A stretch of DNA of 14,115 nt, taken from positions 1-14,115 of the forward strand of contig CAISUR010000201.1 in NCBI GenBank assembly GCA_903888655.1, given 5' to 3'. The stretch comes from an uncultured Bacteroidota bacterium. Lineage in GTDB: Bacteria; Bacteroidota; Bacteroidia; Flavobacteriales; Flavobacteriaceae. Below the pieces are notes generated by a model. That model was not told where the DNA came from. It did not search any database and saw nothing but the letters and a program-made list of their open reading frames with translations. The position numbers were made by a program, and so were the translations under genes. How positions within the stretch are numbered: the first letter of the stretch is position 1; the number at the start of each line of letters is the position of its first letter. This document shows positions 1 to 5,884 of this stretch, piece by piece.

Positions 1-2
1 CA

Positions 3-389
3 CGTGGATCTAGTAAACGACCTTTGCTTTCCGACCTTCGTGAATCGGGTGCTATTGAACAGGATGCTGATATTGTTTCTTTTATTTACCGTCCAGAATA
101 TTACAAAATTGAAGAATGGGATGATGATGATCAATCACCTACAGCCGGACAAGCCGAGTTTATTATCGCAAAACACAGAAATGGTTCACTAGAAAATATA
201 CGATTAAAATTTATTGGTAACCTTGGTAAGTTTGATAATTTAGAGGAATATGGCAGTGGTTTCGATGATTTGCCATCCAAAATGAATCACGATGATAATC
301 CATTTATGACAAAGAATCTTCCTTCAGCGAATGAAGCATTTGGAAGTAGTTCCAATTCCAATGATGATGATAGTGATGTTCCCTTTTAA
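3..389 (+). CDS. dnaB: Replicative DNA helicase DnaB, C-terminal part (5' end outside window)
   Basis: The last 128 codons of the hexameric replicative helicase that unwinds DNA ahead of the fork. The frame is open from the window edge, so the N-terminal domain, linker and Walker motifs are missing. What remains is the end of the RecA-like motor: the family-typical segment PLLSDLRESGAIEQDAD (about residues 7-23 of the fragment), then AEFIIAKHRNG and a following basic, hydrophobic strand, which belong to the C-terminal DnaB motifs around the arginine finger. After about residue 80 comes a low-complexity Ser/Asn/Asp tail ending in DDDSDVPF. That tail resembles the acidic tip of single-stranded DNA-binding proteins (see findings). 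A hairpin terminator follows directly, so dnaB ends its transcription unit. The family assignment is firm; the role of the tail is inference. Confidence 0.95.
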   Translation, partial: RGSSKRPLLSDLRESGAIEQDADIVSFIYRPEYYKIEEWDDDDQSPTAGQAEFIIAKHRNGSLENIRLKFIGNLGKFDNLEEYGSGFDDLPSKMNHDDNPFMTKNLPSANEAFGSSSNSNDDDSDVPF

Positions 390-394
390 TATAT

Positions 395-420
395 AATCCC
401 AAGAAATTGGGATTTTTTTT
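395..420 (+). terminator. Rho-independent terminator of dnaB
   Basis: A perfect 8-bp stem AATCCCAA / TTGGGATT closes a GAAA tetraloop and runs into eight T residues. It starts 5 bases after the dnaB stop codon. The T tract ends exactly where the next long open frame has its first ATG (421), one reason for placing that gene's start further down, at 472. Confidence 0.9.
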
Positions 421-445
421 ATGTTTTTCTTCACAATAAAACTAG

Positions 446-453
446 TATCTTTG
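446..453 (+). promoter_or_regulatory. Candidate -7 promoter element, TATCTTTG
   Basis: TATCTTTG fits the Bacteroidota -7 consensus TAnnTTTG and lies 18 bases before the ATG at 472. I found no clean TTG at the -33 position, so this half-site alone is moderate evidence. If used, transcription would start near 460, after the upstream ATG at 421. Confidence 0.5.
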
Positions 454-471
454 ATTTCAAATTTTACAAGA

Positions 472-1737
472 ATGCAATTCAAAAAAAGTTTATTTATTTT
501 TTTACTCCTACTTTCATTTTCGGTTAAGGCTAATTTTATCCTTTTACCAATGGATGAATCTACACAAAAGAACCATTTAAAAGCCTACGGAATTACCTAT
601 TGGTGTTTAGATAAAAAATACAAAGCCAGTTGGTTATTGAACTATCGAGGCGGTTCTTTTTTGTTGCCAGACGCATCAGAAATTAGAAAAGAATGTCAAA
701 TTAGAGGCGTGAGTTTTGAGATATTATCGGATGCAGAAGAAGAAGCAATACTTGCCGAAATTTCAAGTCCGTCCCAAAATATGGAAACCGTAGTTTTGGA
801 AAAAGCACCAAAAATTGCAGTTTATACACCTCCCGGAAAACAACCTTGGGATGATGCGGTAACTATGGTTTTGACGTATGCCGAAATTCCTTTTACGCCT
901 ATATATGATGAAGCAGTTTTGAGTGATCAATTGATTTTGTATGATTGGTTACACCTACATCACGAAGATTTTACTGGACAATATGGGAAGTTTTATGGAG
1001 CTTATAGAAATGCACCTTGGTATATTGACCAAAAGAGAGACGCCGAAGCATTGGCTACTAAACTCGGATATCCAAAAGTGTCAGAAGAAAAATTAGCCGT
1101 GGCAAAAAAAATTAAAGCTTTTGTAATTGGTGGCGGATTTATGTTTGCCATGTGTTCAGCAACCGACAGTTTTGATATTGCACTTTCTGCCGAAGGGGTG
1201 GATATTTGCGAGCCAATGTTTGATGGAGACGCTAGTGATCCTAACTATCAATCGAAAATAGATTATACTAAAACTTTCGCATTTAAAGATTTTATATTGG
1301 ATCGAAAACCAGAGCATTATGAGTTTTCTGATATTGACATGACGGAAAAACGAACTAATATTCCTTTTGAAAAAGATTATTTTACTTTGATGGAATTTTC
1401 CGCCAAATGGGATGTCATTCCGAGTATGTTGTGTCAAAATCATACCCAACTAGTAAAAGGATTTATGGGACAAACCACAGCTTTTGATAGAAATCTTATT
1501 AAATCAAATGTTCTGGTTTTGGGAGAAAACGAACTAAATGAGGAAGCAAGATACATTCATGGTCAAATGGGAAAAGGATTCTTTACGTTCTACGGTGGTC
1601 ATGATCCAGAAGATTATAGACATCAAGTAGGAGATCCACCAACGGTTTTAGATTTACATCCTAACTCCCCTGGGTTCCGATTGATTTTGAACAATGTATT
1701 GTTTCCAGCAGCAAAAAAGAAAAAGCAAAAAACATAA
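472..1737 (+). CDS. Secreted GATase1-like protein of the flavobacterial 'asparagine synthetase B' family; function unknown
   Basis: A 421-residue exported protein. The chosen start gives a classical signal peptide: basic QFKK, a long Leu/Phe core, then SVKA before the likely cleavage site near residue 20. The ATG at 421 would add 17 residues, but it abuts the dnaB terminator and lies before a -7-like element. From memory, relatives in Flavobacteriia are labelled asparagine synthetase B. The sequence shows neither an N-terminal Cys nucleophile nor the PP-loop ATP site of AsnB, and a signal peptide does not suit that enzyme. I see instead a Rossmann-like core: strands at about 114-119 (KIAVYTP) and 215-220, then GGGFMFAMCSATDS (about 220-233) with Cys228 at a nucleophile-elbow-like turn. 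That recalls class I amidotransferase or ThuA-like folds. Also notable are LHLHHEDF (160-167) and a Lys-rich C-terminus. Family membership is fairly sure; the reaction is unknown. Confidence 0.75.
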   Translation: MQFKKSLFIFLLLLSFSVKANFILLPMDESTQKNHLKAYGITYWCLDKKYKASWLLNYRGGSFLLPDASEIRKECQIRGVSFEILSDAEEEAILAEISSPSQNMETVVLEKAPKIAVYTPPGKQPWDDAVTMVLTYAEIPFTPIYDEAVLSDQLILYDWLHLHHEDFTGQYGKFYGAYRNAPWYIDQKRDAEALATKLGYPKVSEEKLAVAKKIKAFVIGGGFMFAMCSATDSFDIALSAEGVDICEPMFDGDASDPNYQSKIDYTKTFAFKDFILDRKPEHYEFSDIDMTEKRTNIPFEKDYFTLMEFSAKWDVIPSMLCQNHTQLVKGFMGQTTAFDRNLIKSNVLVLGENELNEEARYIHGQMGKGFFTFYGGHDPEDYRHQVGDPPTVLDLHPNSPGFRLILNNVLFPAAKKKKQKT

Positions 1738-1760
1738 TACATTAATAAAAAACAAAACAT

Positions 1761-1807
1761 AAATCCCAAATTCCAGAATTAAATAGGGAATTTGGGATTT
1801 CGTTTTT
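1761..1807. terminator. Strong hairpin terminator, probably bidirectional
   Basis: A perfect 14-bp stem (AAATCCCAAATTCC at 1761-1774, GGAATTTGGGATTT at 1787-1800) has a 12-base loop. It is followed by CGTTTTTT on the + strand. On the - strand the matching stretch downstream of the stem is also T-rich. It lies between two converging genes and can serve both. Confidence 0.9.
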
Positions 1808-1834
1808 TACTAATCATTGATTACTCTTCACTCA

Positions 1835-3970
1835 TCACTTATTATTCTCTATCACATAGTTTAATACTTTAGTCATTAAGTGTACTCTGTCTTTTCCTAA
1901 AACATTGTGTTTGTGCATTGGATAAGCAAAGAAATCAACTTGTTTTTCAGATTCCACAAACTTTTTAAGTAACACAAAATTTTGTTGCATCACCACAGTA
2001 TCATCATTTGTACCGTGTATTAAAAGTAGTTTCCCTTTTAAATTGTTAACATAGTTCAAGGTGTTAGCTTCGTCAAAACCTTTTTGATTTTCTGCTGGCG
2101 TGTCCATGTAACGTTCTCCATACATCACTTCATAATATTTCCAATCTGTAACCGGTCCGCCAGCAACAGCTACTTTAAAAGTATCAGGTTTTCTTAACAT
2201 TAACGAGGTTGTCATAAATCCACCATAACTCCAACCATGAACCGCCAAACGATTACCATCAACATAAGGCAACGATTTTAAATAATCAACACCTTTCATT
2301 TGATCTTCCATTTCATTGACACCCAAGCGACCATGAATGACACTTTCAAAAGCAAATCCTCGATTGCCAGAACCTCTATTGTCTACCGTAAAAACTAAAT
2401 AACCTTGTTCCGCCATCCAATACATCCAAAGATTAGCGCCATCCAAAAATGAATTGGTAATCATTTGAGCATGCGGACCTCCATATACATATACTAGAAC
2501 AGGATATTTTTTAGTGGAATCAAAATTACTAGGTTTGATTAAACGAGTATATAAATCGGTAATACCATCAGCTGCTTTAATTGTTTTGATATCAGCTGTA
2601 CCTAGTTGATATCCATCGAATTTATTTTTGCTAACAAGAAGTGTAGTAACTTTCAAATTTTTATCTATCAATAATGATTTTGATGGAGTGGAATGATTAG
2701 AATATTCATCAAAATACCAATTTCCATCCGTTGAAACCGCAAAAGTATGTACACCCTCGTCTTTTGTGATTAGTGTTTGTTTGCCTTTTAAATCTACTTT
2801 ATAAACTAACATATTTGTAGGATTGGCTCCTGTTGCTTTAAAATAAATTTCAGTGCCTGATGGATTGGCTCCAATAATTTCTTTGGTAGCAAATTGATTT
2901 GTGGTCAATTGTTTGATTAATTTTCCGTCAATAGAATAGTAGTATAAGTTTTGAAAGCCCTCTTTTTCACTCAACCAAATAAAGTTGTTTGATTTAGCAT
3001 TTAGGAAAAAAGCTTCATGTTGAGGTTCTACCCAAGCCTTGTTTTTTTCATTTAAAATCGTTCTAACAAAAGCACCTGTTTTGGCATCATATACATTCAA
3101 ATTCATGTCATTTTGCGCACGATTTAATTCGGCAATCAAAACATAATTCTCGTCGGGAGACCAAGAAAGATTGGTTAAATAATCATCGGAGACACCGCTT
3201 TTTGGAGCAATAAAAACTGTTTTTTTGGTTGCAAGATTATAAATCCCAACTCTAGGTGTCTCCGATTTTTGTCCAATCATTGGATATTTCAGGTTGATTA
3301 ATTTACCCGGAGTTTCCGTGATGTCTAATAAAGGATAATCAGCTACTTGACTTTGATCTTTTTGATAGAATGCTAAATACGATGATTTTGGAGACCAAAA
3401 AATTCCGTTTTTAATTCCAAATTCATTTCTCGCAATCGATTGTCCAGAAACAATTCCCTCATTTGATTCGTTCGTTACTGCAATTTTTTCTTTGTTACTG
3501 TTGAAGAAATAAAGATTGTTTTTTTCAGTAAATGCCAAGTTCTGTTTAGAGGCATCAAATGTTTGATTTTCGGCAGTTTCATCAGTTTCTTGAAGGTTCT
3601 TACCTGATTTTTCAGTCAAAGAATAACGGTAATACTTGCCCTTTTCTGAAATCAAAATCGTTGTAGCATCAATCCATTCTAATCCTGTAAAAGATTTTAA
3701 TTTAGTTCCTAAAGCGGCATTAATTTCAGTTAATGTTACGGCTTCTTTAGCGTTGGAATCTGTAGCAGAAGCCATCATCATTTTAGTACCCAAAGCAGCA
3801 TAATACACATAATTATGAATATTTGGAATCCATTGAAAACCTTGCATTTTATCGGCTCTAAAAGCTTTATTTTGCTGCATTACAGCTTCGTCTAAAGTGA
3901 ATGTTTTTACCTGTGATTGCGATAGTGTTGCAACAAAAAGACTTAGTAATACAAGTATTTTTTTGTTCAT
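1835..3970 (-). CDS. Exported S9 family peptidase (DPP IV-like, prolyl oligopeptidase fold)
   Basis: A 711-residue serine peptidase, close to the usual length of bacterial DPP IV-type enzymes. A signal peptide (about residues 1-20, ending near SQSQ) sends it to the periplasm or cell surface. The first roughly 460 residues form a beta-propeller (DPPIV_N type), with blade signatures such as FWSPKSSYLAFY (191-202) and LSWSPDENYVL (268-278). The alpha/beta-hydrolase domain follows: YVYGGPH (494-500) near the oxyanion hole, nucleophile Ser581 in GWSYGGF, acid Asp656 in HGTNDDTV, and His688 in YPMHKHNV. All three catalytic residues are present, so it should be active. The double-Glu motif that holds the free amino terminus in classical DPP IV is replaced by ARNEFG (180-185), so dipeptidyl specificity is not assured. 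Likely role: breakdown of proline-containing oligopeptides from extracellular protein. It appears to be a single-gene unit. Confidence 0.93.
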   Translation of the reverse strand: MNKKILVLLSLFVATLSQSQVKTFTLDEAVMQQNKAFRADKMQGFQWIPNIHNYVYYAALGTKMMMASATDSNAKEAVTLTEINAALGTKLKSFTGLEWIDATTILISEKGKYYRYSLTEKSGKNLQETDETAENQTFDASKQNLAFTEKNNLYFFNSNKEKIAVTNESNEGIVSGQSIARNEFGIKNGIFWSPKSSYLAFYQKDQSQVADYPLLDITETPGKLINLKYPMIGQKSETPRVGIYNLATKKTVFIAPKSGVSDDYLTNLSWSPDENYVLIAELNRAQNDMNLNVYDAKTGAFVRTILNEKNKAWVEPQHEAFFLNAKSNNFIWLSEKEGFQNLYYYSIDGKLIKQLTTNQFATKEIIGANPSGTEIYFKATGANPTNMLVYKVDLKGKQTLITKDEGVHTFAVSTDGNWYFDEYSNHSTPSKSLLIDKNLKVTTLLVSKNKFDGYQLGTADIKTIKAADGITDLYTRLIKPSNFDSTKKYPVLVYVYGGPHAQMITNSFLDGANLWMYWMAEQGYLVFTVDNRGSGNRGFAFESVIHGRLGVNEMEDQMKGVDYLKSLPYVDGNRLAVHGWSYGGFMTTSLMLRKPDTFKVAVAGGPVTDWKYYEVMYGERYMDTPAENQKGFDEANTLNYVNNLKGKLLLIHGTNDDTVVMQQNFVLLKKFVESEKQVDFFAYPMHKHNVLGKDRVHLMTKVLNYVIENNK

Positions 3971-4061
3971 GATTGAAATTTATTTGTTGGGATAAAGATA
4001 AGAATTTGAAATAACAATTTAAAACTATTCAAAATTAGTTAATGGAAACTTACAGATATTC

Positions 4062-4128
4062 AACCATTAAGATAGTAAGGATATTAAGTTTTTCAGTTTA
4101 CTTAATGAAACTTAATAACTTAATGGTT
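4062..4128. repeat. Nested palindromic intergenic repeat
   Basis: Two inverted repeats are nested. The outer arms are AACCATTAAG (4062-4071) and CTTAATGGTT (4119-4128). The inner arms are TATTAAGTTT (4082-4091) and AAACTTAATA (4108-4117). Short TTAAG/CTTAA units recur throughout. Both arm pairs are perfect 10-mers, separated by a mismatched stretch on the left side. It sits 22 bases past the stop codon of the 4151-4876 gene and before the S9 peptidase start. It has no T tract typical of a terminator. It may be a dispersed palindromic element. Confidence 0.7.
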
Positions 4129-4150
4129 TAAAAAAATAAAATATTTGCGT

Positions 4151-4876
4151 TTATTCTCCTTTTAATTCCTTTTTGTTAATCCAAATAGGTTTTTCATTGG
4201 GTTTGAGAACTAAAATATCAATGGGGCCACCAACCGTTTTTTCTTTTTGTTGAAAACGTATGGTTTCAATAGTGGTTCTAACGGCATATAACGAAAAGTC
4301 AATAGCATCCTGCAAGGTCATATAATCCCATGGAATCGAAGAATTTGGCAATTCAACCCAATTCCCACCTTGATTTACTTTCACGCTTTGAATGAGTCGT
4401 GACAATACCTCTATCTCACCACCCCAATTGGCACCATTAATTACTTTATCACCAGTAGCATTGATTCTATTATAGGTTTTACCAGCAATATTGGTAAAGT
4501 AGGCATAAGGAGTCGAAATACCATGCTCCACTTTATACCCAATTAAGTAGAAGTTTATAGCAGGAAAATTAAATTGATTTCCAAAAAAATCCAACAGCAA
4601 TTGAGGCATTTCATCGATAGTAGTATCCTCTTTTACGAATTGTTCTGTAAATTGATTGATAAAACCCGCAATGGGAATCCCGTTGATAGACGCCGTTCCA
4701 AAAGTTCCTAATCCAAACTTATCTTTGATGACAAAAATCTTGTTATTAGAATCAGAGGCCGAAATAGAATGTGTTTGTTCTCCCGTGGCTGATTTAGTAA
4801 TCCAGTTGAGTGTTAGTCGGCTATCCCCTGCGAGTACAATTCCTTCGGGAACATATAAAGTTACTATTAATGACAT
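4151..4876 (-). CDS. Proteasome-fold Ntn hydrolase with predicted N-terminal Ser nucleophile
   Basis: A 241-residue cytoplasmic protein without signal peptide or membrane segment. The N-terminus SLIVTLYVPEGIVLAGDSR has the register of HslV and proteasome beta subunits. After loss of Met, Ser2 takes the place of Thr1 and Asp18 that of Asp17. Lys46 in NNKIFVI matches Lys33, with an insertion of about 12 residues before it, and LGTFGTA (56-62) matches the following Gly-rich turn. Near the C-terminus, MTLQDAIDFSLYAVRTTIE (186-204) looks like the family's late helix, and VGGPIDILVLKP (215-226) like its final Gly-Gly strand. The ATG at 4876 places Ser exactly at position 2, which supports this start. 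No HslU-type ATPase or second subunit lies nearby. Fold assignment is good; activity and substrate are unknown. A degenerate octamer repeat lies directly upstream. Confidence 0.7.
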   Translation of the reverse strand: MSLIVTLYVPEGIVLAGDSRLTLNWITKSATGEQTHSISASDSNNKIFVIKDKFGLGTFGTASINGIPIAGFINQFTEQFVKEDTTIDEMPQLLLDFFGNQFNFPAINFYLIGYKVEHGISTPYAYFTNIAGKTYNRINATGDKVINGANWGGEIEVLSRLIQSVKVNQGGNWVELPNSSIPWDYMTLQDAIDFSLYAVRTTIETIRFQQKEKTVGGPIDILVLKPNEKPIWINKKELKGE

Positions 4877-4877
4877 T

Positions 4878-4917
4878 TTAGATTGTTAAATGATTAGATG
4901 GTTAGATAATTGGATAT
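4878..4917. repeat. Degenerate tandem octamer, five TTAGATNN units
   Basis: Read on the + strand, five adjacent 8-base units occur: TTAGATTG, TTAAATGA, TTAGATGG, TTAGATAA, TTGGATAT. Positions 1-6 follow TTAGAT with at most one change per unit. The array ends two bases before the start codon of the minus-strand Ntn hydrolase gene, so it would form most of that gene's 5' leader. Confidence 0.65.
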
Positions 4918-5131
4918 TCCGTTTAAAGAATGTAATGACTACTTTCAAAATCGATTGCTAAAGTAATAAATCTACTGCTTACTCCAAGAGTTTCAATTAA
5001 TATTTGTATCCGCTTTTTGTTAGCAAACGTTAACTGTAGCTGTCAAGAACACACCAAAATCATTCGATTATTTCATAATGAGAATAAAACTATCATCACA
5101 TTATAATGATGTGTTTTTTTTGTTAAATTTG

Positions 5132-5165
5132 TTTTGCTGTAAATTAAGCCCGGATGGTAAATTCG
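5132..5165 (+). promoter_or_regulatory. Candidate promoter of the lipoprotein/ATP-grasp operon
   Basis: TTTTG at 5132-5136 is followed after 21 bases by TAAATTCG (5158-5165), a near match to TAnnTTTG. Transcription would start near 5172 and leave a leader of about 45 bases before the ATG at 5217. The -7 half deviates at one base, so this is moderate. Confidence 0.45.
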
Positions 5166-5216
5166 TTTAATCTGATAACAAGAAACTAAATTAATTCAAA
5201 ACTAAAAATAAAACTA

Positions 5217-5531
5217 ATGAAACAATACATTTCAATTCTAGCGGCTTCCATGCTCCTAATCGCTTGTAACGAAGGTAAAGAAGATGTCGTAAAACAACCT
5301 ACCAAAGACGGTTCTATAGAAGCGTTACTAACCACTAAACATGAAGCAGGATATGATATAATGACGACGCAATATAAAGTATGGGTAAAAGGAAAGGTAG
5401 CCAAGCTCATATCGAAAACAGATACCATTCCGTCGCTAGGTACCACTACCGAAGAGGGCGAAGATAATGATGGAAACACACAAGATCTAGTGGTTCCAAA
5501 AGATTATGAATTTTTCATTACTGTAAAATAA
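5217..5531 (+). CDS. Small lipoprotein of unknown function, first gene of the operon
   Basis: A 104-residue protein with a type II signal peptide: MKQY, a hydrophobic core, and lipobox LIAC with Cys17 as the predicted lipidated residue. The mature part is about 88 residues and hydrophilic. It has a short mixed region (YDIMTTQYKVWVKGKVAKL, about 45-63) that could form beta strands, an acidic linker (TTEEGEDNDGN), and a C-terminal strand ending in FFITVK. I do not recognise the family. It precedes the next gene by 6 bases, so the two are almost certainly co-transcribed and probably act with the ATP-grasp enzyme. Residue 18 after the Cys is Asn, not the Ser-rich acidic pattern described for surface export in some Bacteroidota, so its final location is uncertain. 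Confidence 0.8.
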   Translation: MKQYISILAASMLLIACNEGKEDVVKQPTKDGSIEALLTTKHEAGYDIMTTQYKVWVKGKVAKLISKTDTIPSLGTTTEEGEDNDGNTQDLVVPKDYEFFITVK

Positions 5532-5537
5532 TTTGAA

Positions 5538-5873
5538 ATGAAAAAAAGTAAATGCATTTCATTGGCATTAATTACGGCTGCATTAGCCTCATGCCATAAA
5601 GAGACTAAAAATAACGATTGGAATACCAATGACAAAAAAGTGTACCTTCGTTCAGACACCACAGCTGAATATTCTAGAAGTCATTTTCACAACAATGGAT
5701 TGCTTTGGTATTACGCCTTTCGTCCTTATGGATATTACAATAATGGAAGTTACAGTCGAGCAGGATATTACAGTTCTGGGATTAGTGAAAGTTCCAATAT
5801 TGGACATAGTGCTGCCAAAAGTGGCATAGTTAGAGGAGGTTTTGGAGGTCATGGATTTTCAGTTTCGTCTTAA
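5538..5873 (+). CDS. YgiB-like small lipoprotein with Arg-Gly-Gly-Phe-Gly C-terminal tail
   Basis: A 111-residue protein with a lipoprotein signal peptide; LASC places the lipidated residue at Cys19. The mature part is rich in Tyr, Gly, Ser and Asn, with a Tyr-rich stretch (WYYAFRPYGYY, 57-67). It ends in a flexible Gly/Ser tail containing RGGFGGHG (99-106). E. coli YgiB, a DUF1190/UPF0441 lipoprotein encoded next to the GspS-like ygiC, also has a VTRGGFG element near its C-terminus, as I recall it. Gene order and tail agree, although the bodies look too different for simple homology to be certain. It starts 6 bases after the preceding lipoprotein gene and ends 11 bases before the ATP-grasp gene. 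A plausible, unproven reading is that its tail is bound or modified by that enzyme. It could instead be a rapidly evolving envelope protein. Confidence 0.8.
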   Translation: MKKSKCISLALITAALASCHKETKNNDWNTNDKKVYLRSDTTAEYSRSHFHNNGLLWYYAFRPYGYYNNGSYSRAGYYSSGISESSNIGHSAAKSGIVRGGFGGHGFSVSS

Positions 5874-5884
5874 TTCACAATCAA

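Larger units (their letters stand above)
4877..5216. other. Divergent intergenic region of 340 bases
   Basis: The stretch between the Ntn hydrolase and the lipoprotein operon holds the octamer array (4878-4917), a weak hairpin CACAT (5097-5101) / ATGTG (5109-5113) followed by seven T residues, and a promoter candidate for the operon (5132-5165). I see no convincing small gene or recognisable RNA. The hairpin with its T run has no obvious gene to terminate, so an unannotated short transcript from about 4950-5120 is conceivable but unsupported. Confidence 0.5.

Noticed and set aside
421..471. Upstream in-frame ATG for the secreted GATase1-like protein
   Set aside because: It adjoins the dnaB terminator T tract, precedes a TATCTTTG element and spoils an otherwise ideal signal peptide; the ATG at 472 is better.
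4656..4889. 77-codon plus-strand frame opposite the Ntn hydrolase
   Set aside because: It lies antisense within a well-supported gene and has no independent coding signal.
5094..5120. Hairpin with T run as a terminator of a small RNA
   Set aside because: The stem is only 5 bp, AT-rich, and no promoter or conserved RNA could be identified upstream; kept only as a remark on the intergenic region.
5186..5479. 97-codon minus-strand frame opposite the first lipoprotein
   Set aside because: The opposite strand encodes a clear lipobox protein in an operon; this frame is its antisense image.
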